From Hymenobacter sp. 5317J-9 (GTDB lineage Bacteria; Bacteroidota; Bacteroidia; Cytophagales; Hymenobacteraceae), in assembly GCF_022921075.1 (NCBI RefSeq), contig NZ_CP095050.1, positions 2,852,001 through 2,916,000 on the forward strand: DNA of 64,000 nt. The letters run 5' to 3'. How positions within the stretch are numbered: the first letter of the stretch is position 1; each line of letters begins with the position of its first letter. This document shows positions 25,883 to 36,004 of the stretch, piece after piece. A program made the position numbers and the translations under genes. The notes beneath the pieces were generated by a model that saw only the letters and a program-made list of their open reading frames with translations, was not told the DNA's origin and searched no databases.

Positions 25883-28531
25883 ATGGCGGAAGGCGAAAAA
25901 ATCATTCCGATAAACATCGAAGACGAGATGCGGGGCGCCTACATCGACTATTCGATGTCGGTCATCATCTCCCGGGCCTTGCCCGACGTTCGAGACGGCC
26001 TGAAGCCCGTGCACCGGCGCGTGCTCTACGGCATGAGCGAGCTGGGCGTGGGCTACAACAAATCCTACAAAAAATCGGCCCGTATCGTGGGCGAAGTGCT
26101 GGGCAAATACCACCCGCACGGCGACACCAGCGTGTACGACACCATGGTGCGCATGGCCCAGGATTGGAGCCTGCGCTACCCGCTGGTAGACGGCCAGGGT
26201 AACTTCGGTTCCGTCGACGGTGACTCGCCGGCCGCCATGCGTTATACTGAGGCCCGCCTCAAGCGCATTGCCGATGAAATGCTGGGCGACCTCGACAAAG
26301 ACACCGTCGACTTCCAGCCCAACTTCGACGATTCCCTCGAAGAGCCCAGCGTGCTGCCCGCCAAGTTCCCGAACCTGCTGGTGAACGGTACCTCGGGCAT
26401 TGCCGTGGGCATGGCCACCAACATGGCTCCGCACAACCTCACGGAGGTTGTGAACGGCATCATTGCCTACCTCGATAACCCGGACATCACCGTGGACGAG
26501 CTGATGCAGTACGTGACGGCCCCGGACTTCCCCACGGGCGGCATCATTTACGGCTATGAGGGCGTGAAGCAGGCATTCCACACCGGCCGCGGCCGCGTGG
26601 TGATGCGGGCCAAAGCCACCTTCGAAACCACGAAAACCGGCAAAGAGCAAATCGTCGTCACCGAGATTCCCTACATGGTGAACAAGGCGTCGATGATTGA
26701 GAAAACCGCCGCCCTCATCAACGAAAAGAAGATTGAGGGCATTTCGGATATGCGCGACGAATCGGACCGCGACGGCATGCGCATCGTCTACGACCTGAAG
26801 CGCGACGCCATGCCCAGCGTGGTGCTCAACAACCTTTTCAAGTATACGCAGCTGCAAAGCTCGTTTGGCGTCAACAACGTGTGCCTGGTGAAGGGCCGCC
26901 CGATGACGCTCAACCTGCAGCAACTCATTCACTACTTCGTCGAACACCGCGCCGAAATCATCATTCGCCGCACCAAGTACGAGCTGGCTGAAGCGCAGAA
27001 GCGCGCCCACATCCTGGAGGGCCTGCTTATTGCGCTCGACCACCTGGACGAGGTCATCGCCCTCATCCGCGGCTCGCGCGACCCTGAAGTAGCCCGTGGC
27101 CAACTCATTGAGCGCTTTGCCCTGAGTGAAGTGCAGGCCCGCGCCATTCTTGACATGCGCCTGCAGCGCCTTACTGGTCTGGAGCGCGACAAGATTGTGG
27201 CCGAGTACAACGAGCTGATGAAGCTCATCGATTACCTGAAGTCGGTGCTGGAATCGGAGGTTTTGCAGCGCGGTATCATCAAAACCGAGCTCGAAGACAT
27301 CCGGGAGCGGTATGGCGACGCCCGCCGCACGGAAATTAACTACCAGGGCGGGGACTTCTCGACCGAGGACATGATTGCCGATGAGGCGATGGTGATTACC
27401 ATCAGCCGCGAAGGCTACATCAAGCGCACCAACCTGGATGAGTACCGCGCCCAGGGCCGTGGCGGCGCCGGCTCGCGCGGGGCCATCTCGAAGAAGGACG
27501 ATTTCACCGAGCACTTGTTTGTGGCCACTACGCACGAGTATCTGCTGTTCTTCACCGAGCTGGGCCGGGTGTTCTGGCTGAAGGTATACGAAGTGCCAGA
27601 AGGAGGGAAGGCCACCAAAGGCCTGCCCATCCAGAACCTCATCGAGATTCCGCGGGAAGACAAGGTGCGCTCCGTGCTCAACGTGCGTGGCCTGAAAGAC
27701 CCCGATTACCTCGAAAATACTTTCCTGATGTTCTGCACCGAGCAGGGCACCGTGAAGAAGACGCCGCTCGAGGCCTATTCGCGTCCCCGCACGGCGGGCA
27801 TCAACGCCATCACCATCAACGAAGGCGACCGCATTCTCGACGTGCAGTTGCTCACGCCCAACGCGGAAGTTATTCTGGCATCGCGTACCGGCCGGGCTGT
27901 GCGTTTCAACGAGAGCGAAGCCCGCTCCATGGGCCGCTCGGCTGCCGGCGTGCGGGGCATTCGCCTCGAAGACGTGCCCGGCAACCGCGTAGTGGGCATG
28001 GTGTGCGTGGCTGACCCCACGCAGGAACTGCTGGTGGTGAGCGAAAACGGCTTTGGCAAGCGCAGCCAGCTCGAAGAATACCGCGTGACCAAGCGGGGTG
28101 GCAAAGGCGTGCGCGCCATGAAACTCACCGAAAAGACCGGTAATCTGGTGGCCATCAAAGACGTGAACGACGGCGATGACCTGATGATTATTAACAAGTC
28201 AGGCATTACAATTCGATTGCGGATGAGCGACCTGCGGACCATTGGTCGGGCAACCCAAGGCGTGCGTCTCATCAAGATTAGCGCTAATGACGAAATTTCT
28301 TCGGTGGCTAAAGTTGAAGCCGAAGAAAAGGAAGAAGAAGCCTCCAGTACTGCAGTGCTCGTGGGCGCCGATGGGGCCGTAGGTGCTGACGGTGCTCTGC
28401 CAAGCGCTAGCGTTCTGATTGCGGACGCTGATGAAGCAGACGATGTGGAGGACGATGAAGAACTGGACGACGAAGGCGACGATGAAGAAGAATCGGATGA
28501 CGATTCGGAAGAAGAAGCCGATTTGGCATAA
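25883..28531 (+). CDS. gyrA: DNA gyrase subunit A
   Basis: An 882-residue type IIA topoisomerase subunit that cuts and rejoins DNA for negative supercoiling with GyrB. The quinolone region reads [17 protein letters not shown], with Thr at the position of E. coli Ser83 and Asp at Asp87; the catalytic Tyr is in [10 protein letters not shown]. The coiled-coil and C-terminal beta-pinwheel follow, including the GyrA-box-like GRGGAGSRG and further G-rich blade motifs ([12 protein letters not shown]). The last 80 residues are strongly acidic ([19 protein letters not shown] and similar). Resistance substitutions at 83/87 are not evident. Confidence 0.97.
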   Translation: MAEGEKIIPINIEDEMRGAYIDYSMSVIISRALPDVRDGLKPVHRRVLYGMSELGVGYNKSYKKSARIVGEVLGKYHPHGDTSVYDTMVRMAQDWSLRYPLVDGQGNFGSVDGDSPAAMRYTEARLKRIADEMLGDLDKDTVDFQPNFDDSLEEPSVLPAKFPNLLVNGTSGIAVGMATNMAPHNLTEVVNGIIAYLDNPDITVDELMQYVTAPDFPTGGIIYGYEGVKQAFHTGRGRVVMRAKATFETTKTGKEQIVVTEIPYMVNKASMIEKTAALINEKKIEGISDMRDESDRDGMRIVYDLKRDAMPSVVLNNLFKYTQLQSSFGVNNVCLVKGRPMTLNLQQLIHYFVEHRAEIIIRRTKYELAEAQKRAHILEGLLIALDHLDEVIALIRGSRDPEVARGQLIERFALSEVQARAILDMRLQRLTGLERDKIVAEYNELMKLIDYLKSVLESEVLQRGIIKTELEDIRERYGDARRTEINYQGGDFSTEDMIADEAMVITISREGYIKRTNLDEYRAQGRGGAGSRGAISKKDDFTEHLFVATTHEYLLFFTELGRVFWLKVYEVPEGGKATKGLPIQNLIEIPREDKVRSVLNVRGLKDPDYLENTFLMFCTEQGTVKKTPLEAYSRPRTAGINAITINEGDRILDVQLLTPNAEVILASRTGRAVRFNESEARSMGRSAAGVRGIRLEDVPGNRVVGMVCVADPTQELLVVSENGFGKRSQLEEYRVTKRGGKGVRAMKLTEKTGNLVAIKDVNDGDDLMIINKSGITIRLRMSDLRTIGRATQGVRLIKISANDEISSVAKVEAEEKEEEASSTAVLVGADGAVGADGALPSASVLIADADEADDVEDDEELDDEGDDEEESDDDSEEEADLA

Positions 28532-28540
28532 TTGCTGAAT

Positions 28541-28580
28541 AGGAGCGAGGCGGTCCATTTGGGCCGCCTCCTTTATTTTT
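28541..28580 (+). terminator. Terminator after gyrA
   Basis: GAGGCGG and CCGCCTC flank a short loop, followed by CTTTATTTTT, starting ten bases after the gyrA stop. Confidence 0.8.
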
Positions 28581-28719
28581 GGCGAACTCAAGGCCCGCTG
28601 CGTTCGTTTCGGCTGCGTTGCTGGTTTATCATTTACCTTTTTCCATTTTCCGCCCCGGTTGTAGTAGAAGTTCTCATGCAGGCTTCACCGGCACCACAAC
28701 GGGCACATTCCCAACATTT

Positions 28720-29877
28720 ATGAAGAAGACTTTTTTGACCTTCGCAATTGGCGCTTCGCTGTCGGCTGGCGTGCCCGTTGTGGTTTCCGCGCAAACGTCG
28801 GCCGTGACCAATGCGATTCTCAATCAGCGCTCCGGATTGCTCGACAAGGCTCGCGTGGAAATCGATAAGGCCATTGCGAACGAAAAAACGAGTGGCAAGG
28901 CCAAAACCTGGTACACGCGTGGCGAAATCTATCAGGGCATGCTCGAAAGCCCGATTTATGGCAAGCAGTTGCAGCCCGGCGAAGGCTTGCAGAAAGCGGT
29001 TGAGTCGTACAACAAGACGATTGAGCTCGATTCCAAAACCGGCGAGTTTGGCAAACAGGCAGTGGCGAAAATGGACAACCTATACGGTTACGCCTTTAAC
29101 GATGCCGTGAACAGCTACAACGCAAAGGAGTACGACAAGGCCATTGCTAACTACAAGCTGGCTTCGCAACTGAAGCCCCAGGACACCACGGCAGTGTTGT
29201 ATTCGGCCTATGCCTATGAGGCTAAGCAGGATTACGCCGGTGCTAAAGCCAGCTACAACCAGTTGTTGGGCATGAATTACAAGTCGGTTTCCCTGTATAC
29301 CCGCTTGTTGCAAATGGCTAAAACCCAGAAAGACGAAGCTGAAGCGGCTAAAGTGTTGCAGCAGGCCCTAGCAGCGTACCCGAACAACAAGACCTTCATG
29401 TTGGAAGACCTGAACATGTCGTTGGCATCGGGTAAGGGTGGCGACGCTATTGAGAAAATTAACAAGTCAATCATTGCCGACCCGGGCAACGCTAACTTGT
29501 ATGCTGTGCGCGGCTCACTATATGACCAGCAAAAGAAGTCCGAACTCGCCCAGGCTGACTATAAAAAAGCAGTTGAGTTAGACCCGAATAATTTTGATGC
29601 CTTGTTTAACCTCGGGGTTTACAATTTCAACAAAGGCATTGACATGGTAAATAAGGCCCGCAAAATGGACCTCAAGACGTACAATGCGTCGGGCAAGAAA
29701 CTGGAAGCTGACGGCAAGAAAATCGTTGAGCTTTCAATTCCTTACTTTGAAAAGGCTATGCAGGTTCAGCCTAATGAGCGGGCAGTTATCTCTTCTTTGC
29801 AGAAGGCTTATGCTAACACTGGACGCACCGCTGATGCCCAGAAATTAAGCGCAAAGCTTGATTCAATGGGTAAGTAG
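28720..29877 (+). CDS. Secreted tetratricopeptide repeat protein
   Basis: A 385-residue protein with a signal peptide (MKKTFLTFAIGASLSAGVPV, cleavage near VSAQT) followed by TPR-type helix pairs: AKTWYTRGEIYQGM, AVESYNKTIELDSKTG, YDKAIANYKLASQLKPQDT, YAGAKASYNQLLGM and ELAQADYKKAVELDPNNFDALFNLG. TPR proteins mediate protein contacts; here it would act in the periplasm or at the outer membrane. Codon use is less GC-rich than neighbours, especially toward the 3' end. An upstream in-frame codon at 28579 would add non-coding-looking sequence before the signal peptide. Confidence 0.85.
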   Translation: MKKTFLTFAIGASLSAGVPVVVSAQTSAVTNAILNQRSGLLDKARVEIDKAIANEKTSGKAKTWYTRGEIYQGMLESPIYGKQLQPGEGLQKAVESYNKTIELDSKTGEFGKQAVAKMDNLYGYAFNDAVNSYNAKEYDKAIANYKLASQLKPQDTTAVLYSAYAYEAKQDYAGAKASYNQLLGMNYKSVSLYTRLLQMAKTQKDEAEAAKVLQQALAAYPNNKTFMLEDLNMSLASGKGGDAIEKINKSIIADPGNANLYAVRGSLYDQQKKSELAQADYKKAVELDPNNFDALFNLGVYNFNKGIDMVNKARKMDLKTYNASGKKLEADGKKIVELSIPYFEKAMQVQPNERAVISSLQKAYANTGRTADAQKLSAKLDSMGK

Positions 29878-30876
29878 GGTATGGGTTTGATAATTAAGGC
29901 CAGTACGTTAATGTGCTGGCCTTAATTGGAACCAATAACTTAACATAATATAAATTATAAGACATAATATGGTTTCAATCTAGATGAGGTTAGTAGCTAT
30001 ATTCCATGGCCAGAAAGCTTCTATTGAAGCCCCTGTTTTGAGTTGTTGCTGAATTATAATATTGTCGGTCATTCGCCAACTATTGTTGTAGTCACAGCTA
30101 TTGTTGTAGGCAGTAATTCTCGTGGGTCTTATTTGGGCATCTGGATTTAGAGCAGACAGATTTAACACTTATTTAGGTCAACGGTCGACTTTGCTTGGGT
30201 TATGATGCTCAGTCCGAATGCTTATTAGATACTGACTTTGGTTTTAATTATGACTAATGTTTGTCGTGTCAAATGTCTTGGATTGAACGTCCGCACATTC
30301 AAGCTGCTCACCTTTGAGTTTTAGTCCTTGCCATTAGGTATAATTTCTTGAGTGGCGGAGATGTCTTTGTCTATCATATTAGGGCAACTGCGTTTGCCGT
30401 AACAGCTCCTATCCTATGATGCTTCTAATATAATCGCCAAAAATGGAATCAAACACGTTGGTTTAGTAAAAAAAAGTTTAAAAATATTTAGCAATATGTA
30501 CTTTATTATACTACATTGAGAGTCTACTAGTGTAGTATTAAACTTCATGTATAAAAAGAATACAAGTGAACTAGATTTCATCTCAGAAACTTTCGACTCT
30601 TAGTTTCAAAATTAGGCGAAGTATAAAAGATTATATATGTTTTCAGTTTTTCTAATGAAAGTACAACATAAGCTACTACTTTTACTGTATAGCACTAACA
30701 CTAATTACTCCTCCCCCACGCTTCCTGTTATTTTTGCAAATATGGTTAACCAGACCAAAGTCAAGGCACATAAAAGTACAAAAAATTAAATCTGTTTAAA
30801 CTTTTTTATACTTTGAATCTTTTTTTGTAAACACTTAGTACTGTTCTTAAAAACCCTGCTTTATAAATAATACCGA
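29878..30876. other. AT-rich non-coding kilobase
   Basis: Base composition is far richer in A+T than anywhere else in the window. I see no convincing gene, tRNA or known structured RNA. Contents noted: a hairpin just after the TPR gene, two direct copies of CTATTGTTGTAG 18 bases apart (30080-30091 and 30098-30109), an imperfect inverted repeat TTATACTACA/TGTAGTATTA (30506-30540), poly-A/T tracts, and sequence leading into the start of the winged-helix-like gene. It may be a decayed insertion or an unusually long regulatory region. Confidence 0.7.
29892..29927 (+). terminator. Hairpin after the TPR gene
   Basis: AATTAAGGCCAG and CTGGCCTTAATT are perfect inverted arms around 12 bases, 15 bases after the stop. 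No long T-run follows, so termination is likely but not certain. Confidence 0.65.
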
Positions 30877-31872
30877 ATGCCAAAACTTATAGACTACCCA
30901 AGAACATCCTACGCCGGCGCATGGGAACTAGCAGAAGTTGTTGATGATACGGGAGGCAAATGTGCCATCGAGACTGCTGCAAAAAAACTGAACCGTAAGG
31001 TGAGCGGCTCGTTCAAGGCCATCATTGGGTCTGCGGTCAAATTTGGACTTATGACCAGTAAGCGGGAGTTGCTAAGCACAACTACGCTATTCAAGCGCAT
31101 CAAACATGCTTACGATAAGAAAGAAGAACTTCTCTTCCACCGAGAAGCTTTCCTGACTCCACCGCTATTTACCCAGCTGTGCCGCAAGTTCCGTTCGCGG
31201 GAGCTTCCTGTACAAATGCTGGACGTGATGCTGATTCGTGAATTCGGGGTCGAAGAAATCAATGCGCAAGGGGTTGCCAAAGCCTTCGTGGAGGGCTGCC
31301 GCATGGTGGGGTTGCTGGATGAACATAATATGGTGGCTGACATCGACGCGCTGGCTGCGCAACAGCCGCCACGACGCACCTTAGCGAATCCTGCACCAAC
31401 ACAGAACTCCTTTCGTCCGAGTGACCCAAATGAAGACGAGCCGCAACCAGACAACAAAAATTCAAATCGTGCAAACGAAGAGACAGCTTCGTTGACTCTG
31501 CCGTTTCAACAAACAAACCCATCTGAGCCCTCAGTGACCTTTAGGGCTTCCGAACCGGCTTCATCTCAGCAAGACGCCATTGCCAGCTTATTTGGTCTAT
31601 TGCCAGCAATACCGGAAAACGGCCCGGTAACTTCAGTAGCGCCAAACTATTCGTCACAAACCTCAGCAGCGGTTGACGAAGAAGCAATATCGCATACCGA
31701 AACCTCTAAAGCATCAGTATTCACCAAAATGCCCGCAGCCAACACTACCGAGTATCAGTTGCAAATAAGTGGTCCTGGCGTAAATAGTCTCCTGTCAATA
31801 GTAGAGGAAGAAGACGTTACCATTGCCATCGCACTGCTTGAAAAAATTCGCCGCCAGTTGCGTAATAAATAA
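30877..31872 (+). CDS. Winged-helix-like protein of unknown function
   Basis: A 331-residue protein. Residues 1-150 (MPKLIDYPRTSYAGAWELAE, GKCAIETAAKKLNRKVSGSFKAIIGSAVKFGLM) look like one or two winged-helix or helix-turn-helix units of a type I associate with DUF5343-like proteins; this is from memory. Residues 160-290 are Ser/Pro/Thr-rich and probably disordered. The last 40 residues (YQLQISGPGVNSLLSIVEEED...LLEKIRRQL) form a small conserved-looking tail. It sits downstream of the AT-rich kilobase with lower GC than neighbours, which suggests acquisition. No role is assigned. Confidence 0.7.
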   Translation: MPKLIDYPRTSYAGAWELAEVVDDTGGKCAIETAAKKLNRKVSGSFKAIIGSAVKFGLMTSKRELLSTTTLFKRIKHAYDKKEELLFHREAFLTPPLFTQLCRKFRSRELPVQMLDVMLIREFGVEEINAQGVAKAFVEGCRMVGLLDEHNMVADIDALAAQQPPRRTLANPAPTQNSFRPSDPNEDEPQPDNKNSNRANEETASLTLPFQQTNPSEPSVTFRASEPASSQQDAIASLFGLLPAIPENGPVTSVAPNYSSQTSAAVDEEAISHTETSKASVFTKMPAANTTEYQLQISGPGVNSLLSIVEEEDVTIAIALLEKIRRQLRNK

Positions 31873-31928
31873 CCGAACCGCCTGCCGGGCCACAAAGGAA
31901 TGGTCTGGCGGGCGGTTTGGTTATTTTA
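31871..31928. terminator. Bidirectional terminator between the winged-helix gene and hisIE
   Basis: AACCGAACCGCC and GGCGGTTTGGTT form a long stem with some G-T pairs, followed by TTATTTTAGG on the plus strand. It lies between two convergent stops. Confidence 0.7.
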
Positions 31929-31944
31929 GGTTAATTACTGCTCC

Positions 31945-32613
31945 TTAACGGCCAGTCAAATGGCGAGTGCTGGGCGTACGGTGACGTTCTTGGAGCACGG
32001 CCAGCACTTCATTGAACGAAACGCCGGTGGCCACCAACAGGACAACCAAGTGATACAACAAGTCGGCAACTTCGCCTTTTAGCGTTTCGTGCTGGCCTCC
32101 CACCGCGTCGATAACGGTTTCTACCGCCTCCTCTCCTACTTTCTGGGCGATTTTGGCAATTCCTTTTTGGAAAAGCTGCACGGTATACGAGTCCGGTGTG
32201 CGCTCCGGAAACTGCTTCCGCTCGCTCACCAACCGCTCAAGCTCCGCTAAAAAGCCGATGTTGGCTACAGGGGCGTGTAACTGCTGTGGCTGTTCGAAGC
32301 AGCTGGTGGTGCCGCGGTGGCAGGTCGGACCGGCCGGTATCACCCGTATCAATACAGTATCGGCGTCGCAATCGATATGGGTACTGATAACGGCGAGGAA
32401 ATTACCGCTCGTCTCCCCTTTCGTCCACAACCGGTTTTTGGAGCGGGAAAAGAAGGTTACCCGCCCTTCGGCCTGCGTGCGCGCCCACGCTTCTTCATTC
32501 ACGTAGCCCAACATCAACACCTGCCCGGTGTCGGCATCCTGAATCACGGCCGGAGCCAGTCCCGTAACCGGGTCAAAACGCAAAGTGGTGGGCGTTGGCT
32601 GGGAAATGTCCAT
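31945..32613 (-). CDS. hisIE: Bifunctional phosphoribosyl-AMP cyclohydrolase / phosphoribosyl-ATP pyrophosphatase
   Basis: A 222-residue fusion that carries out steps 2 and 3 of histidine synthesis. The HisI half has VLMLGYVNEEAWARTQ, VTFFSRSKNRLWTKGETSGN and the metal-binding HIDCDADT plus PTCHRGTTSCF. The HisE half begins near residue 115 (LAELERLVSERKQ) and has SYTVQLFQKGIAKIAQKVGEEAVETVIDA and DLLYHLVVLLV. The ATG at 32613 (MDISQPTPTT) is preferred to a TTG at 32631. It is the last gene of the his operon, 60 bases after hisF. Confidence 0.95.
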   Translation of the reverse strand: MDISQPTPTTLRFDPVTGLAPAVIQDADTGQVLMLGYVNEEAWARTQAEGRVTFFSRSKNRLWTKGETSGNFLAVISTHIDCDADTVLIRVIPAGPTCHRGTTSCFEQPQQLHAPVANIGFLAELERLVSERKQFPERTPDSYTVQLFQKGIAKIAQKVGEEAVETVIDAVGGQHETLKGEVADLLYHLVVLLVATGVSFNEVLAVLQERHRTPSTRHLTGR

Positions 32614-32673
32614 GGTTACGGATTTGTGCAATTAAAGAAAAGGCAACTTGGCAGTATTACAAACAAGCGTCGG

Positions 32674-33429
32674 TTACAGCCGCACAGGAATGCCCGCTTG
32701 GTGCAAATAGCTTTTCAGCGAAGGCAGCGAAGTTTCGTTGAAGTGAAAGATGCTGGCGGCCAAGGCTGCATCGGCCCCACCGCTTTGGAATACCGCGGTA
32801 AAGTCGCTGGCCTGGCCGGCTCCGCCGGAAGCAATGACGGGCACAGGCACGGCATTGCTCACGGCACGGGTAATGTCCAGGGCAAACCCAGCTTTGGTGC
32901 CATCGTGGCTCATGGAGGTGAGCAATAACTCGCCGGCGCCCAGATTGGCGGCTTCCCGACACCAATTCACTGCTTCCCATCCGGTGGCCGTGGTGCCGGC
33001 ACGCGTCATTACCTGCCACTGCTCGTCGACGAGCCGGGCATCTACCGCCACCACCACACACTGCGAGCCAAACCGCCGCGCCAGCTCCGAAATGAACACC
33101 GGCCGGGCCAGCGCCGCCGAATTGATGGAAACTTTGTCAGCTCCGCTCAGCAGCAGGGCCTCCACATCGGCCACACTGCTGATGCCGCCGCCCACGGTGA
33201 AGGGAATATCGAGTACCCGCGCCACTTCCCGCACGAGCTCAGTCAGAGGCTGCCGCCGCTGGTTGGTGGCCGTAATATCAAGAAACACCAACTCGTCGGC
33301 GCCTTCACGGGCATAGCGAGCAGCCAACGCCACGGGGTCGCCGGCATCGCGCAACCCTTCGAATTGGATGCCTTTTACGGTGCGCCCATCGCGCACGTCA
33401 AGGCAAGGAATCAGGCGCTTCTTAATCAT
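32674..33429 (-). CDS. hisF: Imidazole glycerol phosphate synthase, cyclase subunit
   Basis: A 251-residue (beta/alpha)8 barrel that, with HisH, forms imidazole glycerol phosphate and AICAR from PRFAR. MIKKRLIPCLDVRDGRTVKG carries the first catalytic Asp; GGGISSVADVEALLLSGADKVSINS and the second-half ELLLTSMSHDGTKAGFAL (second catalytic Asp), VIASGGAG complete the signature. Full length for the family. It lies downstream of hisA in the operon. Confidence 0.97.
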   Translation of the reverse strand: MIKKRLIPCLDVRDGRTVKGIQFEGLRDAGDPVALAARYAREGADELVFLDITATNQRRQPLTELVREVARVLDIPFTVGGGISSVADVEALLLSGADKVSINSAALARPVFISELARRFGSQCVVVAVDARLVDEQWQVMTRAGTTATGWEAVNWCREAANLGAGELLLTSMSHDGTKAGFALDITRAVSNAVPVPVIASGGAGQASDFTAVFQSGGADAALAASIFHFNETSLPSLKSYLHQAGIPVRL

Positions 33430-33473
33430 GAGCGTGTTAAAAGTTGTTTAGCCGAAAATGACACCCCTAATGG

Positions 33474-34190
33474 TTATAAAAAACGGCGTAAATCGGCCAG
33501 GGCAATGGTGCCCTCGTACAGCGCTTTGCCAATGATGGCCCCGTGCATGCCGGCTTCGGCCAACTGCTCTATATCCGCAACCGTGGTGACGCCGCCGCTG
33601 GCGATGAAGCGAGCCTGCGGGAACTCCTGCAGCAGCGACTGGTAGCAGTGCAGCGAAGGTCCCTGCAACAAGCCGTCCTTGCTCACATCGGTGCAGATGA
33701 AGGTGCGACCACCGGCCTGCAGGTAATCGGCAATAAATTCGGAGAGCGTAAGCGTCGCCTTGTCGGCCCACGCATTTATCATGATGTGCTGGTCCTTAAA
33801 GTCGGCCCCCAGGAAGATGGTTTCGGCGCTGTGGCTGCTTATCCAGGCTTTCACCGTGGCGGGCTCGCGCACGGCCAGGCTGCCGGCGGTTACGTGCGAA
33901 GCCCCGGCCTCCAGCACCTGCGCCAAGGCCTCTTCGGTCTGAATGCCCCCGCCAGCGTCAATATCGAGGCTGGTGGCATTGGCAATGGCTTCCAGCACGG
34001 CCAGGTTTATGGGACGGCCCGCCCGGGCACCGTCGAGGTCCACCAAATGCAGGCGACGCAAGCCGGCATCGGCAAAACGCTGGGCCATGGTCACCGGGTC
34101 GGCATCGTATGTGGTTTGGTGCGCAAAATCACCGGCGCTGAGGCGCACGCAGCGGCCGTTCAACAAATCAATAGCGGGTATGATTTCCAA
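33474..34190 (-). CDS. hisA: Phosphoribosylformimino-5-aminoimidazole carboxamide ribotide isomerase
   Basis: A 238-residue barrel enzyme that isomerises ProFAR to PRFAR. EIIPAIDLLNGRCVRLSAGDF holds the first catalytic Asp; LHLVDLDGARAG, DIDAGGGIQTEEAL, TFICTDVSKDGLLQGPS (second Asp) and FIASGGVTTVADIEQL follow. I choose the TTG at 34190, which puts EIIPAIDLL at the N-terminus as in homologues; a TTG at 34208 in the same frame would add six residues. It begins 23 bases after hisH ends. Confidence 0.95.
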   Translation of the reverse strand: MEIIPAIDLLNGRCVRLSAGDFAHQTTYDADPVTMAQRFADAGLRRLHLVDLDGARAGRPINLAVLEAIANATSLDIDAGGGIQTEEALAQVLEAGASHVTAGSLAVREPATVKAWISSHSAETIFLGADFKDQHIMINAWADKATLTLSEFIADYLQAGGRTFICTDVSKDGLLQGPSLHCYQSLLQEFPQARFIASGGVTTVADIEQLAEAGMHGAIIGKALYEGTIALADLRRFL

Positions 34191-34213
34191 GGGATGCGGA
34201 GAGTACAATGAAG

Positions 34214-34801
34214 CTAAAGCTCCAGAAAGTTGGACAAAATGCGAGTGCCTACGGCGCCGCTTTTTTCGGTGTGGAACTGCACTCCGTAGAAATTAGCGTG
34301 CTGCACGGCCGCGCTAAAAGGCGCGGGGTGTGTGGATTGTGCAATGGTATACGCGCCCACCGGTGCGTAATAACTGTGCACGAAGTAGACGTGGTCCTGC
34401 TCGGTAAGCCCCGCAAACAGGGGGCTTTGCAACGCCTGCAGGTTGTTCCAGCCCATGTGCGGCACTTTGTGCGGCCCCTCGGGAATGAAACGGAGCACGT
34501 TGAACGGCAACAGGCCCAACATGGCGGTGTCGTTTTCTTCGCTGTGCTGGCCCAGCAATTGCATGCCGAGGCAGATGCCCAGAAAAGGTTGGCGCAAGGT
34601 GGGCAACACTTGGTCGAGGCCGGCCTCCCGCAATGCAGCCATGGCCGATGCGGCCTCCCCTTCGCCCGGAAATAGCACCTTATCGGCTTTGCGCAGCACC
34701 TCGGGGTCGGACGTGAGCGTGGGCACCGCGCCCAACCGCTCCAGGGCAAACAATACGGACTGCACGTTGCCGCCTTTATAATCAACTACCGCTATTTCCA
34801 T
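34214..34801 (-). CDS. hisH: Imidazole glycerol phosphate synthase, glutamine amidotransferase subunit
   Basis: A 195-residue class I glutaminase that supplies ammonia to HisF. The catalytic Cys is in PFLGICLGMQLLGQHSEE; MGWNNLQ, DHVYFVHSYYA and the His/Glu pair in NFYGVQFHTEKSG complete the triad. The start is the ATG at 34801 (MEIAVVDYKGGNVQSV). It lies between hisB and hisA, 57 bases after hisB ends. Confidence 0.97.
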   Translation of the reverse strand: MEIAVVDYKGGNVQSVLFALERLGAVPTLTSDPEVLRKADKVLFPGEGEAASAMAALREAGLDQVLPTLRQPFLGICLGMQLLGQHSEENDTAMLGLLPFNVLRFIPEGPHKVPHMGWNNLQALQSPLFAGLTEQDHVYFVHSYYAPVGAYTIAQSTHPAPFSAAVQHANFYGVQFHTEKSGAVGTRILSNFLEL

Positions 34802-34858
34802 AAGCAACGACTAGCGCCATTTGGGCAATAATCTACCCAAATCACATTTGTGTAAATT

Positions 34859-35959
34859 CTATAAAATCCCTTTGGTGCTCGGAATGCTTACGGATTCATC
34901 GCGCTGCAAAGCCATTTTTATTGCCTTTGCTACGGCTTTGAAAATGGCTTCAATCTTGTGATGCTCGTTGTCGCCTTTGCAGGAGATGTTAAGCGTAGCA
35001 CGGGCGTTGTCAGTAAACGACTTAAAGAAGTGGAAGAACAATTCCGTGGGCAGGTCCCCTACCCGTTCCCGGCGAAATTCGGCCTCCCACACCAGCCACG
35101 GGCGGCCGGAAAAGTCGATGGCGGCTTGGGCCAGCGCTTCATCCATGGGCAGTAAGAAGCCATAGCGGGCGAGGCCGCGCTTATCGCCAAGAGCCTGTGA
35201 AAAGGCTGTGCCAAGCGCCAGGGCAGTGTCCTCCACGGTATGGTGCTCGTCGATATGCAAATCACCGTTTACACTTATGGATAAGTCAACACCGCTATGC
35301 CGACCCAGCTGTTCGAGCATGTGGTCAAAGAAACCCAGCCCGGTTTTGATGTTGGTTTGGCCACTGCCGTCCAGATTCAGCTTAACTGAAATCTGCGTCT
35401 CATTGGTATTACGCTCGATGACGGCGACACGGGCAGGGTAGCGCAGGAAATGGTAAATGGTTTCCCAGCTGGTGGTGGTGAGAGCGGCGCGTACGTCCGG
35501 CGTTTCGGAAAGCAAGATGGCCTGGCTTCCGAGGTTGGCAGCCAGCTCTACATCCGTCATGCGGTCGCCGATGACGAAGGAATTGGCCAGGTCATAGCCG
35601 TTGGCTGGGTCGAGGTACTGGGTGAGCATCGCTGTGCCGGGCTTGCGCGTGGGCAGGCCTTCGTGCGGAAAACTGCGGTCGACGTGCTCGGCAACAAAAC
35701 GCACGCCTTCACCGGCCAGAATTTCCTGCATCAACCGATGCGGTGGCCAGAACGTGTCCTCCGGAAAACTGTCGGTGCCGAGACCGTCCTGGTTGGTCAC
35801 CAGCACAAGCTCGTACTCGGGCAGCTCACGGGCAATGCGCGCCAGGGCGCTGATGCAGCCAGGCAGGAAGGCAAATTTTTCGAGGCTGTCGACCTGCTGG
35901 CTGGGCTGCGGCTCAATCAGAATGGTGCCGTCTCGGTCAATAAACAGGGCCTTTTTCAC
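34859..35959 (-). CDS. hisB: Bifunctional histidinol-phosphatase / imidazoleglycerol-phosphate dehydratase
   Basis: A 366-residue fusion for the dehydratase and phosphatase steps of histidine synthesis. The N-terminal HAD phosphatase has [12 protein letters not shown] with the nucleophilic Dx[11 protein letters not shown] and [17 protein letters not shown]. From about residue 185 the dehydratase carries [33 protein letters not shown] and the second metal site [17 protein letters not shown]. The same fused architecture is known from enterobacteria and many Bacteroidota. It lies 45 bases downstream of hisDC. Confidence 0.96.
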   Translation of the reverse strand: MKKALFIDRDGTILIEPQPSQQVDSLEKFAFLPGCISALARIARELPEYELVLVTNQDGLGTDSFPEDTFWPPHRLMQEILAGEGVRFVAEHVDRSFPHEGLPTRKPGTAMLTQYLDPANGYDLANSFVIGDRMTDVELAANLGSQAILLSETPDVRAALTTTSWETIYHFLRYPARVAVIERNTNETQISVKLNLDGSGQTNIKTGLGFFDHMLEQLGRHSGVDLSISVNGDLHIDEHHTVEDTALALGTAFSQALGDKRGLARYGFLLPMDEALAQAAIDFSGRPWLVWEAEFRRERVGDLPTELFFHFFKSFTDNARATLNISCKGDNEHHKIEAIFKAVAKAIKMALQRDESVSIPSTKGIL

Positions 35960-36004
35960 TGGGGTTGGGATATCAATATGGAGGAAAGCGCGGGCGCAAG
36001 GGGC

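Noticed and set aside
25880..27535. 551-codon open frame opposite gyrA
   Set aside because: Perfectly explained as the complement of gyrA codon positions; no motif, signal or promoter.
30080..30109. Two copies of CTATTGTTGTAG as a possible CRISPR or iteron array
   Set aside because: Only two copies, short and without further repeats nearby; no cas or replication genes.
29980..30168. 62-codon minus-strand frame in the AT-rich region
   Set aside because: No family resemblance, no promoter, and frames of this length arise by chance.
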